From NCBI GenBank assembly GCA_015698045.1, contig BLAL01000060.1:374501-438500 (forward strand): 64,000 bases of DNA, written 5' to 3'. Below, one piece after another: positions 1 through 11,244 of the stretch (position 1 is its first letter; every line of letters begins with the position of its first letter). Origin of the DNA: Rhizophagus clarus (Eukaryota > Glomeromycota > Glomeromycetes > Glomerales > Glomeraceae). The notes beneath the pieces are model-generated. The model was not told the DNA's origin, ran no database searches, and saw only the letters and a program-made list of their open reading frames with translations. The position numbers were made by a program, and so were the translations under genes.

Positions 1-850
1 ATTCTAGAATCATTTTTGGATGATCTTAGATCGATCTTAGATGAATCCGTGATGATTCTAGAATTATTCTTGAATGATCTTAGATCAATCTTAGATGAAC
101 ACGTGATCATTTTAGAAGCGTTATTCAAGGACGATTCCATAAAAGTTCTAAGACTAGTATCCCATCGAACTCTGATTGCTAAAGGGTCAGTTTTAGGGCG
201 TCTTAAGTCAAATACTATGAATTCCCTACCTAAGGTTAGTTCATCAATGATTGGGGCAAGAGAATCTGATTCATTAGTATATTGTCTAATGATACGCTTT
301 GTATCACTTAAACTACCATGCCCACCATGTAGAGAAATATAATTCACATTTTCTCTAATTGCTTTTGGGATAGCAAAGAATCTTTGGGCTACATAAATAG
401 CCGAAATATTTCTATGTCGTCCATGGGTAAAGTATCCAGTTATTTTTCTTGGATGTTTTTAGGGGTATCCATTAAATCCTCAAATATAACTACAGTAGCA
501 ACTCCGCGCTCATGCTGGTCAAAGTCTTCTACATCTGGCATCTGATGATATGAAATCGCTCTAAAAGTAACGTCTACATTATCATCAAAGAAATCCTTTA
601 CTATTTGCCATTTAGGTTTGTCTAAATATCTACCAATAAGGACTATTTTATCACAAAGAATATATCGAGTTCCATCCTCTTTGGCTTTTGCGTCTCCCAT
701 TAGTAAATTAATAAGCATAGTAGTTTTTCCAGAATCTGAGCTACCAGCTACAGCAAGACGAAAGGGCCATATTGGAGCATATTCATTTCCTTGCCTAGTA
801 TCACTACTATATTCATCCAAATTATACACATATAAGTCCATTTTAAGCAA
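1..850 (-). pseudogene. A32-type packaging ATPase, copy A (partial)
   Basis: Same gene as 11283-12644 in copy B. The N-terminal half is visible, with the Walker A motif GSSDSGKTT and the Walker B-like VVIFEDLMD. The family pumps DNA into capsids in Polintons and NCLDV-type viruses. The far end lies in the 54-bp repeat tract of this gene and leaves the window. The gene is broken. It is divergent from the coiled-coil gene, which starts at about 885. Confidence 0.8.
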
Positions 851-884
851 TTAGTAGTATATAGTGTATAGTATATTCAAAATG

Positions 885-1539
885 GCATATGTTCCCACTG
901 ATCCTACAGGCATCCCTCCAGTATATTTAGTAGCTATGGATATTAATCAGCTAATTAATGCACTTAAGAATGGCGCAGATGCTCTGCTGGTAAATGGTCA
1001 AATGACTGTTACACCAAATCTTATAAATATTAATCATGAGATTAAGCACATTATTGGATTAATTATAGATCATGGTATACAGGTTGAAGAAAGAGCAAGA
1101 CAAACTAGGGAAGAGCTTGATACTTCGACTGGCTTATTAAAATATTTGCAAGAAGTGACTAATGCTAGAGAACGTGAGATTCATGGTATTAGACAACGTC
1201 TTATTGCATGTCAGAATGAAAGGAATGGCATACAAAATAAAAGAAATCGTCTGGTAAATGCAAATCGTGATCAAGCTTATCAATTACAAGAACAGCAGGC
1301 AGCAGGTACGGCAAAGAAGAATTAGGGATAATTTGCAACAAAGAAATAATAGATTGACACATCAACTTGCAATAGAACGACTTACATCTAGAAACTTGAG
1401 ACGAATTTGTGATAGAATGCAAGCACAACTGGCTGTACTTAGAATTCAAGCGCAGTGGTTTCGAATTAGACAAGCAAATCCCATAGTCAACAATCCTCCT
1501 CCAGATAATCCCCCAGTAATATGGCTACCGTTGCAATAG
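885..1539 (+). pseudogene. Coiled-coil protein, copy A
   Basis: Homologue of 10594-11244. The sequence is rich in E, R, Q and N in heptad-like spacing and begins MAYVPTDPTG. The function is unknown. It lies directly upstream of the Gag-like gene, with a short overlap, as in copies B and C. It is broken in this copy. Confidence 0.6.
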
Positions 1540-2992
1540 GTATGCCAGTTTTTGCTGAAAATGATGACAATGATCTTGAGAGATTTTTTGAGTTATATAA
1601 AGGTTATATTTATAGTATTGGAATTGATCCATCGGCTGTTGCAGGTAATCCAGCAGGTTGGGAGAAAGCTATGGGTATACTTTGTGCTTGCTTAACTGGT
1701 CCGGCCTCCAGATGGTATGATGCTAATATTCTAGGAAAGAAAGTTAGGCTTAGAAATATTCTTCTTCGTCTTGCACATGGAGATGAACCAGCATTTAAGG
1801 CTTTAGCTGGTAATAATGCTAATTGTCCAGTAAATCCATGGGTTAACCCTTCTGGTGCATGGACTCATATGACTGATGGTGCAGTACCACCTGCAGGTGT
1901 TAATAATCCAGTCACTGATATCTGGCCTGATTATACTATAGAAGGAAATAGAGATATTTGGCTAAATCGTGCTGGTATGAAATTTACTAATGATCCTCTT
2001 AATCACAATGTTCTTGGTGGTGGTGGTGCTGAAGGTGGTGTAGCAATTGCTGGTGGAGCAGGTGTCAGTCATCCATATGTAATTCCAGCTTGTTCCTGTC
2101 ATGTTTTTATTAAAATGCGTAATGAATTTCCTACACAGCAGAATACCAGACACCAATTAAGATTTGGTAATCTTTTTCAAGAAAACATGCCTGTTCGAGA
2201 TTTCTATGATAAAGTTAGAAGAAGTGCTGAATTATTAGGCTATGGTAATGATGTTTTAGTTAATCAGTTTCTAAGAGGTTTGAATGATGATTGTGCTATT
2301 GAGGCTGAAAGAATTGGTGCTGAACGGGATATAGAGGAATTGGTAGGTCTTCTTGAACAAGTTGAGAAATGAAAGGCTGAATTACGTATTGGTAAAAAAA
2401 GACGAGAAAATATACAGTATCAGAGGGATAGACAAATTATTCCAGAGCAATTGCCACCAGTTAGTCAGAAGCCAGTTATATTAAAACCAGTCCAACATCA
2501 TGCAGTTACCCAAGGAGAAATGAGTCGATTATTGCAACAACAGGCTGAAGAATTTCAATCCCAAATTTGTCAATTACAGGAAAGTCTTAAGGCTCGAGAT
2601 GTAAAGCCAGTTTATAGACCTAAGCCTAAACCTAAGCCTCAATATCAGGATGATTGGGGATATTATGGAGAGGATCCATACCCTGATGAAGGTCCTAATC
2701 CATTTGATAAAGATAGGGATCCTGTTGATTTACAACAGCTATTTGATGCTGTACCAGATAGACCTGCTCCTAGAAATACATTGGAACAAAGATTAGCTAG
2801 TAAGATCGCTAGAAAGATAGCAAAGGCTAGAGAAAGACGTGAAGATGATAAGTTAAATAGAGCAATGCGTGACCTTTCTTTGAATGATCATGATGATCCC
2901 ATGGACACTTCCAATGCTGTTCAAGGTGTACCTATAGAATTAGTTCAAGGTGAGAATGGAGAAATTATGCTCGTCCAAAAAAAAAGATAGTT
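1521..2992 (+). pseudogene. Ty3-like Gag protein, copy A
   Basis: Homologue of the open gene at 9146-10612. It shows the same Gag core signature (RWYDANILGK, then RQLRFGNLFQ and FLRGLNDDC), followed by a Q/K/P-rich and acidic tail. It is broken in this copy and nearly identical to the copy at 21713-23182. Confidence 0.75.
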
Positions 2993-2999
2993 TCAAATA

Positions 3000-3680
3000 A
3001 AGGTAAACTACCAGCAACTAAATCACCATCAGCATCTAAATCGACACCTAAATCAGCCAAAGTGGTAAAACTTCCTGCTATTAAGCCACAAACAAACTTT
3101 ACTAAAACGGAGCTCTTAAATCTTCTAAAACTTGCTGATATCAGAAAGATTATTCAGGAGATCGTCTATAAAATATTAGAAAACTATGAAAGCGCTCCTC
3201 AAGAACAACCAGCAGTACAGGAAGAGTATTCAGATCCAATACCTATGGATATTGATGTTGCTCGGTTGGAAAATTCTAAGGATCTTTTAGCTATAAATGG
3301 AAATGTAAATGGGGTAGATATTCAGTATTTAGCCGATTCCTGTGCTAATGTTTCCTTTATCCAAGAAGAAGCATGTCACGAACTAAAACTAAAAGCTGAT
3401 AAATCCATAAAGCATAATATTACTGGTGCATCAGGAGATGGTGAAACGCTTGGTATAGTAAAAAATGTATTGATAGAGCTTTCACCACCACAGAGTGGTA
3501 GTTGTATCATTAAAGAAGATCTTGTAGTCCTGAAAGGATATAAGCATAGAGAGATTGGTTTGAGCTGAGTATGTCTTAGAAGGTATAATTATGATATTCA
3601 TGAATCTTGAAGTCATATCACTCTTACCTGCAATAATAAAGATTATTTTATTCCTATAATTCCAGATGCAAATCAAACAT
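3000..3680 (+). pseudogene. Retropepsin-like protein, copy A
   Basis: Homologue of the genes at 8451-9140 and 21010-21712. A lysine-rich lead (KLPAIKPQTN) is followed by a helical stretch and then a retropepsin-like beta unit around ADSCANVSFI. It follows the Gag-like gene on the same strand, the order found in Ty3-type retrotransposons. Broken. Confidence 0.55.
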
Positions 3681-3727
3681 AAAAAAAAATATATATAAAA
3701 TTCCAGTGCCAGATTTATTCGACATAT

Positions 3728-4392
3728 TCTAGTTAAGGGTAATCTGGATCTTCATCAGAATCACTTGGGTCCTCCGAGTACTCTGATTGCTAACCTATAT
3801 ATTCATCTGGTTCATTGGAACCTAAGTCTACCCATTGCCAATTTGCAGGATCGTCTGGATCTTCATCTTCCCAGTAATCTGATTGCCAAGCTATATCATC
3901 TGAATCTGAATCTGGTTCATCATAGATTACTGGAATTTCATAAGGATCTAACCCATCAGCTAGCATTCTAATATTATCAAGTATACGATCCTTTTTTTCT
4001 TTTTCTTTCTTATATACAAATCCACCTTGCAATATAATTTTTTCTATTTCTACCTGATACGCAAAGGCTTTTTCTTTTTTATCAGCCAATTCAAAGAATC
4101 TTTTGTATAGTGGATCTGTAAGAGCTTTATTCATACCTGAATATTTTTTAATAGCACATTCTAGTTCTTTGTCACTATTTTTATAATCTATTAAAGCTTT
4201 CCAGTAATCTCCTTTGGCAAGCTAATCAAGATGATCCATGATGATACGAGCAATTTCATGTATCTGAAATACATCTATTTGCCCGAATGAAGTATTAATA
4301 ATGTGGCCAGTTTCCTTGATTGGAGTATTTAGCCAATTTTCTACCCACTCTGGGGTTGCATCTAAGAATTTAGCAATGTTCGTGTACATCTT
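3728..4392 (-). pseudogene. Acidic-tailed protein, copy A
   Basis: Homologue of the open gene at 7802-8428. The middle section IEKIILQGGF and the D/E-rich, W-containing C-terminus are conserved. No known domain was recognised. Broken in this copy. Confidence 0.55.
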
Positions 4393-4452
4393 TTAGTATA
4401 TAATGGATATGTTCAATTTATTTTTTTTTTGATACCTATATATTGACTACGT

Positions 4453-5119
4453 TTAATTACAATTTTTTGGGGTATTTAAAAAAAAATATAATCTATTTTG
4501 TATCATTATAATACGTACTAGATTGGGAACGTCTTCTTGTAATCTGTCAGCTGGCTCCCATGTTGATTCGTCTTCTGGATAGCGCTTCCATTTGACTAAG
4601 TATTGGAGTTGACCCTTTCTAGTGCGATGCTTGAGAATTTTCTCAGGTACATATCTTTCTGGCTGTCCCCTTATGACCAAATCAGGTGGAGGCTTTTCGT
4701 TGATAGGAATGACTTGCAGTTCTTTTCTAGTATATGCACATCTAGATACTCCCAACCTACCATGTGTCCATCAAGTAAATATTTAGGTGGTTGTTCAGGA
4801 GAAAGGATAAGCTTCTTAATTATACGAACTTTTGGGTTCCATTTAATGTCGCCTATTCTGAACTTATCATGTAATTTTTTTCCAAGTACTGATATAGGTT
4901 CAAGAAGTTTGGTTCGAACTTGTGTCCCCTCTAATAGTAATTCTGTATTTTTATCGATTTTAGGTGGACCTTCTGGGATTTTAGGTGGATCTCTTTGCCA
5001 CTGTTCATCTACTAATCTTACTATATCATGGAAATCTTCAGACCATTCCACTGACGTCGCACCAGTTTTTAGTTCTTGTGCTGTCATCCTTTTGAGAAGT
5101 GGTTCTTGTATAGCCTGAA
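4453..5119 (-). pseudogene. Integrase C-terminal part with chromodomain, copy A
   Basis: Matches the C-terminal half of the integrase at 6559-7692. The chromodomain shows as YLVKWKRYPEDESTWEP. Only the part downstream of the catalytic core is present next to the terminal repeat of copy B. Broken. Confidence 0.75.
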
Positions 5120-5131
5120 TAGCCTATCGTC

Positions 5132-5914
5132 AGTACCGGGCTATGCCCAGCGGTGATTAAAGCCCCTATACATCCCCCCTCCAGGGTAAAACCCTATCAG
5201 ATCCCCTTCCAGTTAGGCTCCAGCACCTCACGGCGCATGTTATCAGTGCTGGGCTATGCCCAGCGGTGGCTAAAGCCCCCAATACATCCCCCTTCCAGGG
5301 TAAAACCCTATCAGATCCCCTTCCAGTTAGGCTCCAGCACCTCACGGCGCATGTTGTCGGTGCTGGGCTATGCCCAGCGGTGGCTAAAGCCCCCAATACA
5401 TCCCCCCTCCAGGGTAAAACCCTATCAGATCCCCTTCCAGTTAGCCTCCCAGCGCCTTACGGCGCGTCTCTAACAATACCATGGATAAATAACATTTCCA
5501 TACCATACCCCCATCTGTTCTGATCTGTTCATACCATCTGTTCATACCAAATATACTAAGAACATAATAAAACAAAGAATAAAGAAGAAATAAGGAAGGG
5601 TGAACAGATGAACAGATGGAACAGATAAAAAAAAAAAAAATCAGATCACCTTTCCCAGAAAAAATTTTTATTTTCGGGGTATCTGATCTGTTCATCTGTT
5701 CACCGATCTGTTCACCACTAGAAATATACCCAAACGTCTTACTAAGCCCAATACGATATGTGAATACCCTATTACCTAGTACGAAGCCCTATATATACTC
5801 CTCATACTAATCCCCATACCATCATCATACCAGTCATCAGTCATCATACCAGTCATCAATCTGTTTGTACCTAAATGTATCAACCCCCAAGAGACAAATA
5901 TACTGAAAAAAAAA
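5132..5914 (+). repeat. Left terminal inverted repeat of copy B
   Basis: Pairs with 18804-19583. The outer part (5132-5470) has three tandem units of about 113-114 bp, GC-rich against an AT-rich background, each starting near GGGCTATGCCCAGCGG (5138, 5251, 5365). The inner part has many GAACAGAT/ATCTGTTC motifs at 5515-5720. It ends inside at about 5914, just before the first gene. Confidence 0.85.
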
Positions 5915-5927
5915 CAGCTAATATCGA

Positions 5928-6194
5928 TCACCCAACTAAATGTTCAACTATCTCTTTTAATGGTTTTTCAAATCCAAACTCTTTTACACATTTTTTATTA
6001 TTTAGTGATAATCCAATAATGAAGTCTATTTTAACATTTAAATCATCTAAATCCTTATTCTGGGCTATAGCATACAATTTCATTGATTCAAAATATTCAC
6101 TTACAGAGCTATTACCTTGTGTAGGAGCTGGTATCTCTTCTTCTTCGTCACTTTCTAATCTCGAAGTACTTGGAGGAGTTGTTGGTCTCCCCAT
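5928..6194 (-). CDS. Small acidic protein of copy B (88 aa), unknown
   Basis: An open frame of 88 codons with a Pro/Ser-rich start, an acidic run (ESDEEEE) and a helical C-terminal half. It lies directly inside the left terminal repeat, so it may be the first gene of a leftward pair with the zinc-ribbon gene at 6234-6554, about 40 bp upstream. It is not present in the visible parts of copies A and C. No family was recognised; it could be a chance frame, but the compact spacing favours a gene. Confidence 0.45.
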   Translation of the reverse strand: MGRPTTPPSTSRLESDEEEEIPAPTQGNSSVSEYFESMKLYAIAQNKDLDDLNVKIDFIIGLSLNNKKCVKEFGFEKPLKEIVEHLVG

Positions 6195-6233
6195 TGTTAT
6201 GTTTATTACTAATAAATCATGTCATATTTTTAA

Positions 6234-6554
6234 TTAACCCTCTTTCGTCACTTCTCTTAAATACCTCTTAATATAAGTCTGAACATTCTCATCAGCATCT
6301 AAAATCTTAAGACCAAGTTTCTTAGCCTTCTTATTCATAGCCGTCTTTTTTCTTCTTTTTTTAGCGTCTAGAATTTCTCTTTTACTATGTGTTTTAACCT
6401 CCCAATTTTCACCAGTAAGAGTATTTTTATGCATTCCACAAATAATACAATCACTATGAATCTGATATCGACCTTTATCAGTCATATCCTGAACTTCTGA
6501 AGGCGTTTTTGTCTTCTTTTTACACTTTGTACAATATATCTCTGTCATATCCAC
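6234..6554 (-). CDS. DUF5679-like zinc-ribbon protein
   Basis: The 106-aa frame begins with a zinc ribbon: YCTKCKKKT, then a Gly/Arg turn, then CIICGMHK (two CxxC pairs, residues about 8-40). A lysine-rich tail (KKRRKKTAMNKKAKK) follows and probably binds nucleic acid. This pattern matches the DUF5679 proteins found in Polintons and some large DNA viruses; their role is not settled. It diverges from the integrase gene starting at 6559, leaving only a few bases between the two starts, so control signals must overlap coding sequence or lie within it. Confidence 0.7.
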   Translation of the reverse strand: MDMTEIYCTKCKKKTKTPSEVQDMTDKGRYQIHSDCIICGMHKNTLTGENWEVKTHSKREILDAKKRRKKTAMNKKAKKLGLKILDADENVQTYIKRYLREVTKEG

Positions 6555-6558
6555 AAAT

Positions 6559-7692
6559 TTGAATTCTAAAAGTAAAACTTTAATTTTGAGCGATATGACC
6601 CCTTTAGAGAGGTATTACAAATTTTATAACCTATCAGGGGTACCAGCACGTCTTCTTAAAGATCAAGAGCATTATAACATCTATCGAAGACCTCTAAAGG
6701 AGAAAAGATCTGAGCGTCCAAAAGTAATCGTCTGGAAAGAAAATGCTACCCAGCAGTCTGATTTAGCAGAAATGCCTATAGACCCTGAGGGATACCATTA
6801 TTTTCTCGTAGTAGTAGAAATATCAAGAAGACGAGTAGATGCTGACCCTATCAAAAATAAGATGACTAATAGTGTAATAAAAGCATTTGTTAAAATATAT
6901 GGACGTGGTCATATCCAACCTCCTACTTATAGACTAGAAACAGACTTTGGTTCAGAATTTACTAACTCACAAATACGTGATTTTTTCCTTAATAGCATTG
7001 GAGTTATGATGAAATTTGGCGAACCTGGACGTCATAGACAGCAGTCATTTGCAGAGAGGGCTATCCAGGCTATACAAGAACCACTTCTCAAAAGGATGAC
7101 AGTACAGGAACTAAAAACTGGTGCGACGTCAGTGGAATGATCTGAAGATTTCCATGATATAGTCAAATTAGTAGATGAACAGTGGCAAAGAGATCCGCCT
7201 AAAATCCCAGAAGGACCACCTAAAATCGATAAAAATACAGAATTACTATTAGAGGGGACACAAGTTCGAACTAAACTTCTTGAACCTATATCAGTACTTG
7301 GAAAAAAATTACATGGTAAGTTCAGAATAGGCGACATTAAATGGGACCTAAAAGTTCGTATAATTAAGAAGCTTATCCTTTCTCCTGAACAACCGCCTAC
7401 ATATTTACTTAGTGGACCACATGGCAGGTTAGGAGTATCTAGATGTGCATATACTAGAAAAGAACTACAGGTTATTCCAGCTAACGAAAAACCCCTACCT
7501 GATTCGGTCATAAGAGGACGGCCAGAAAGATATGTACCTGAAAGGATTATTAAGCACCGTACTAGAAAGGGTCAACTCCAATACTTAGTCAAATGGAAGT
7601 GCTATTCAGAAGACGAATCTACATGGGAGCTAGCTGATAGATTACAAGAAGACGTCCCCAATCTAGTACACATTTATAATAATACAAAATAG
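6559..7692 (+). pseudogene. Polinton-type integrase (rve fold) with C-terminal chromodomain, copy B
   Basis: The core shows a DDE-type set of acidic positions in order: QSDLAEM, LETDFGSEF and QQSFAERAIQ, with about 36 residues between the second and third. The C-terminus carries a chromodomain (QYLVKWK, then DESTWE), which in Mavericks and chromoviral retrotransposons is thought to steer integration to marked chromatin. The enzyme joins the element's terminal repeats to target DNA. This is the only copy in the window with the catalytic core. It looks almost whole, with about one break. Confidence 0.85.
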
Positions 7693-7801
7693 GTTATATT
7701 TTTTTTGAAAAATCCTAAAATTGTAATTAAAGATAAGGGTATAATAAAGTAAATCATATAATAAATATTCGAAATTGAACACATCCATTATATACTAAAA
7801 G

Positions 7802-8428
7802 ATGTATACAAACATTGCTAAATTCTTAGATGTATCCCCAGAGTGGGTAGAAAATTGGCTAAATACTCCAATCAAGGAAACTGGCCACATTGTTAATGCT
7901 ACTTTCAAGAGAACAGATATATTTCAGATACATGAAATTGCTCGTAACATCATGTATTATCTTGATCAGCTTGCCAAAGAAGACTACTGGAAAGCTGTAG
8001 TAGATTATAAAAATAGTGATGAAGAAGTAGATCATGCTTTTAAAAAATATTTAGGTATGAATAGAACTCTTACAGATAAACTATACAAAAAATTTATGGA
8101 TTTGACCGATAAAAAAAGGGTAGCTTTTGCGTATCAAGTAGAAATAGAAAAAATTATATTACAAGGTGGATTCGCATATGGAGATATAGAAAAGGATCTT
8201 ATATTTTATAATATTAGAATGCTAGCTAATGGATTAGATCCTTATGAAATCCCAATATGCTTTGGAGAACCAGAAGAAGAATCATCTTGGCAACCAGATT
8301 ACTGGGGAGATGAAGATCCAGACGATCCTGCAAATTGGCAATCGATGCCGAATGAATCTGATGAATCTGATGAAGATCTAAGTGATGATTCAAGCGATTC
8401 TGATGAAGATCCAGACTACCCTTATTAA
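7802..8428 (+). CDS. Acidic-tailed protein of unknown function, copy B (208 aa)
   Basis: An open frame starting MYTNIAKFLDVSPEWVENW. The N-terminal 150 residues are predicted mainly helical; the C-terminal 60 are strongly acidic with W-containing repeats (WQPDYWGDEDPDDP) and a final S/D/E run. The start is supported by conservation with the copies at 4392 and 20324 and by the shared upstream motif TATACTAAAAG (7791-7801). It follows the integrase on the same strand and converges with the protease-like gene. No known family was recognised. The acidic tail could mimic DNA or bind a basic partner; that is only a guess. Confidence 0.6.
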   Translation: MYTNIAKFLDVSPEWVENWLNTPIKETGHIVNATFKRTDIFQIHEIARNIMYYLDQLAKEDYWKAVVDYKNSDEEVDHAFKKYLGMNRTLTDKLYKKFMDLTDKKRVAFAYQVEIEKIILQGGFAYGDIEKDLIFYNIRMLANGLDPYEIPICFGEPEEESSWQPDYWGDEDPDDPANWQSMPNESDESDEDLSDDSSDSDEDPDYPY

Positions 8429-8450
8429 ATGGATCTAATTTTATATTTTT

Positions 8451-9140
8451 TTATGTCCTATTTGCATCAGGAATTATAGGAATAAAATAGTTCCTATCAT
8501 TGCATGTAAGGGCGATATGCTTTCGAGATTCATGAATATCATAATTATACCTTCTAAGACATGCTCGGCTCAAACCAATCTCTCTATGCTTATATCCTTT
8601 CAGGACTACAAGATCTTCTTCAATGATACAACTACCACTCTGTGGTGGTGAAAGGTTTATCGATGCATTTTTTACTATACCAAGCGTCTCACCATCCTCT
8701 GATGCACCAGTAATATTATGCTTTATGGATTTATCAACTTTTAGTTTTAGTTCGTGACATGCTTCTTCTTGGATAAAGGAAACATTAGCACAGGAATCGG
8801 CTAAACACTGAATATCTACCCCATTTACATTTCCATTTATAGCTAAAAGATCCTTAGAATTTTCCAACCGAGCAATATCAATATCCATAGCCATTGGGCC
8901 ATAATATTCCTCCTGTACTGCCAGTTGTTCTTAAGGGGCGCTATCATAATTTTCTAATATTTTATAGACGATCTCCTGAATGATCTTTCTGATATCAGCA
9001 AGCTTTAGAAGATTTAAAAGCTCCGTTTTAGTAAAATTCGTTGATGGCTTAATAGCAGGGATTTTTACCATTTTAGTGGATTTAGATGTCGATTTAGATG
9101 GTGCTGATTTAATTGCTGATAGTGATGGTTTGCCTTTATT
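8451..9140 (-). pseudogene. Retropepsin-like protein, copy B
   Basis: Lies directly downstream of the Gag-like gene on the same strand. A Ser/Lys-rich lead and a helical segment (LLNLLKLADIRKIIQEIV) come before a beta-rich unit, INGNVNGVDIQ followed by ADSCANVSFIQEEA. This resembles the first half of retroviral-type aspartic proteases, and a matching second half (ISLSPPQSGSC... VVLKGYKHREIGLS region) follows. In Ty3-type elements the protease follows Gag and cuts it. The family call rests on by-eye motif likeness. Broken, about one break. Confidence 0.5.
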
Positions 9141-9145
9141 TGAAA

Positions 9146-10612
9146 CTATCTTTTTTTTTGGACGAGCATAATTTCTCCATTCTCACCTTGAACTAGTTCT
9201 ATGGGTACACTTCGAACGGCATTGGAAGTGTCCATGGGATCATCATGATCATTCAAAGAAAGGTCACGCATTGCTCTATTTAACTCATCATCTTCACGTC
9301 TTTCTCTAGCCTTTGCTATCTTTCTAGCGATCTTACTAGCTAATCTTTGTTCCAATGTATTTCTAGGAGCAGGTCTATCTGGTACAGCATCAAATAGCTG
9401 TTGTAAATCAACAGGATCCCTATCTTCATCAAATGGATTAGGACCTTCATCAGGGTATGGATCCTGTTCATAATATCCCCAATCATCTTGATATCGAGGC
9501 TTAGGTTTAGGCTTAGGCCTAACTGGTCTTAGATCTCTAGCCTTAAGACTCTCCTGTAATTGGCGAATTTGGGACTGAAAACCTTCAGCCTGTTGTTGCA
9601 ATAATCGACACATTTCTCCTTGGGTAACTGCATGATTTTGTACAGGTTTTAAAATCACTGGTTCCTGACCGACTGGTGGCAATTGCTCTGGAATAATTTG
9701 TCTATCCCTCTGATACTGTATATTTTCTCGTCTTTTTTTACTAATACGTAATTCAGCCTTTCTTTTCTCGACTCGTTCAAGAAGACCTACCAATTCCTCT
9801 ATATCACGTTCAGCACCAATCCTTTCAGCCTCAATAGCACAATCATCATTCAGACCTCTTAGAAACTGATTAACTAAAACATCATTGCCATAACCTAATA
9901 GCTCAGCACTTCTTCTAACTTTATCATAGAAATCTCGAACAGGCATACTTTCTTGAAAAAGATTACCAAATCTTAACTGACGTCTAGCATTCTGCTGTGT
10001 AGGAAAATCATTGCGCATTTTAATAAAAACATGACAGAGATGAGCTGGAATTACATATGGTTGACCGGCACCAGCTCCACCAGGAATTATTGCATCAGCA
10101 CCAGCACCACCACCACCAAGAACATTGTGGTTAAGAGGGTCATTAGTAAATTCCATACCAGCACGATTTAACCAAATATTTCTATTCCCTTCTAATGCAT
10201 AATCAGGCCAGACATCAGTAACCGGATTAGCAACACCTGCAAGTGGTGCACCAGCAGTCATATGAGCTTGTGCACCAGTATCTGCAACCCATGTAGCTAC
10301 TGGACAATTAGCACCAGCATTACCAAGTAAAGCCTTAAATGCTGGCTCATCTCCATGTAAATTACTAAGAAGAATATTTCTAAGCTTAACTCTCTTCCCA
10401 AGAATGTTGGCATCATACCATCTGGCGGCCGAACCAATTAAGCAAGCACAAAAAATACCCATACCTTTTTCCCAACCTGTTGGGGGACCACCATCAGCCG
10501 TTGGATCAACTCCAATACTATGAAGATGGCCCTTATATAACTCAAAAAATCTCTCAAGATCATCATCATCATTTCCAGCAAAAACTGGCATTCCTATTGC
10601 AACGGTAGCCAT
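9146..10612 (-). CDS. Ty3/gypsy-like Gag (capsid) protein, copy B
   Basis: An open 488-aa frame. Residues about 10-285 match the Retrotrans_gag layout: LERFFELYKGHL, an ARWYD box, RRQLRFGNLFQ, VRDFYDKVRRSAELLG and NQFLRGLNDDC. A long, low-complexity insert rich in G and A lies in the middle. A Q-rich coiled segment, a KPKPKP linker, an acidic stretch and a basic region (ASKIARKIAKARERRE) follow. No CCHC knuckle was seen. Gag proteins form the particle shell in Ty3-type elements. Here the gene sits among Polinton genes without reverse transcriptase. Its start overlaps the end of the coiled-coil gene by 19 nt, so the two may be translated together. Confidence 0.75.
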   Translation of the reverse strand: MATVAIGMPVFAGNDDDDLERFFELYKGHLHSIGVDPTADGGPPTGWEKGMGIFCACLIGSAARWYDANILGKRVKLRNILLSNLHGDEPAFKALLGNAGANCPVATWVADTGAQAHMTAGAPLAGVANPVTDVWPDYALEGNRNIWLNRAGMEFTNDPLNHNVLGGGGAGADAIIPGGAGAGQPYVIPAHLCHVFIKMRNDFPTQQNARRQLRFGNLFQESMPVRDFYDKVRRSAELLGYGNDVLVNQFLRGLNDDCAIEAERIGAERDIEELVGLLERVEKRKAELRISKKRRENIQYQRDRQIIPEQLPPVGQEPVILKPVQNHAVTQGEMCRLLQQQAEGFQSQIRQLQESLKARDLRPVRPKPKPKPRYQDDWGYYEQDPYPDEGPNPFDEDRDPVDLQQLFDAVPDRPAPRNTLEQRLASKIARKIAKARERREDDELNRAMRDLSLNDHDDPMDTSNAVRSVPIELVQGENGEIMLVQKKR

Positions 10613-11244
10613 ATTACTGGGGGATTATCTGGAGGAGGATTGTTGACTATGGGATTTGCTTGTCTAATTCGAAACCACTGCGCTTGAATTCTAAGTACGG
10701 CCAGTTGTGCTTGCATTCTATCACGAATTCGTCCCAAGTTTCTAGATGTAAGTCGTTCTATTGCAAGTTGGTGTGTTAATCTATTATTTCTTTGTTGTAA
10801 ATTATCCCTAATTCTTCTTTGCCGTACCTGCTGTTCTTGTAATTGATAAGCTTGATCACGATTTTCATTTGCCAGACGATTTCTTTCATTTTGTATGCCA
10901 TTCCTTTCATTCTGACATGCAATAAGATGCTGTCTAATACCATGAATCTCACGTTCTCTAGCATTAGTCACTTCTTGCAAAAACTTTAATAAACCAGTCG
11001 AAGTATCAAGCTCTTCCCTAGTTTGTCTTGCTCTTTCTTCAACTTGTATACCATGATCTATAATCAATCCAATAATGTGCTTAATCTCATGATTAATATT
11101 TATAAGATTTGGTATAACAGTCATTCGACCATTTACCAGCAGGGCATCTGCGCCATTCTTAAGTGCATTAATTAGCTGATTAATATCCATTGCTACTAAA
11201 TGTGCTGGAGGGACGCCTGTAGGATCAGTGGGAACATATGCCAT
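10594..11244 (-). CDS. Coiled-coil protein, copy B (216 aa)
   Basis: An open frame starting MAYVPTDPTGVPP. From residue about 50 to 200 it is one long predicted coiled coil rich in E, R, Q and N (EERARQTREELDTS, then NERNRLANENRDQAYQLQEQ). The C-terminus is proline-rich (PPPDNPPVIWLPLQ). It starts 38 bp from the divergent ATPase gene and overlaps the Gag-like gene at its 3' end. No family was recognised; a structural or scaffold role next to Gag is a guess from position and fold. Confidence 0.65.
   Translation of the reverse strand: MAYVPTDPTGVPPAHLVAMDINQLINALKNGADALLVNGRMTVIPNLININHEIKHIIGLIIDHGIQVEERARQTREELDTSTGLLKFLQEVTNAREREIHGIRQHLIACQNERNGIQNERNRLANENRDQAYQLQEQQVRQRRIRDNLQQRNNRLTHQLAIERLTSRNLGRIRDRMQAQLAVLRIQAQWFRIRQANPIVNNPPPDNPPVIWLPLQ

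Larger units (their letters stand above)
1..5131 (-). mobile_element. Polinton-like element, copy A (partial, runs off the left edge)
   Basis: This is an inverted, near-identical copy of the first 5.1 kb of copy C (19584-24650). Its parts read, from right to left: integrase C-terminal half with chromodomain, acidic protein, retropepsin-like protein, Gag-like protein, coiled-coil protein, packaging ATPase. By eye, A and C differ at about 5 of 283 residues in the Gag part and 2 of 153 in the coiled-coil part, so the duplication is recent. The visible stretch is broken in several places. It joins the left terminal repeat of copy B at about 5131, at the same point of the integrase gene where C joins the right terminal repeat. 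Confidence 0.85.

Noticed and set aside
5153-5523. Open frames of 76-106 codons on both strands in the terminal repeats (also 19192-19562)
   Set aside because: They only translate the 113-bp GC-rich tandem units; all frames repeat with the same period.
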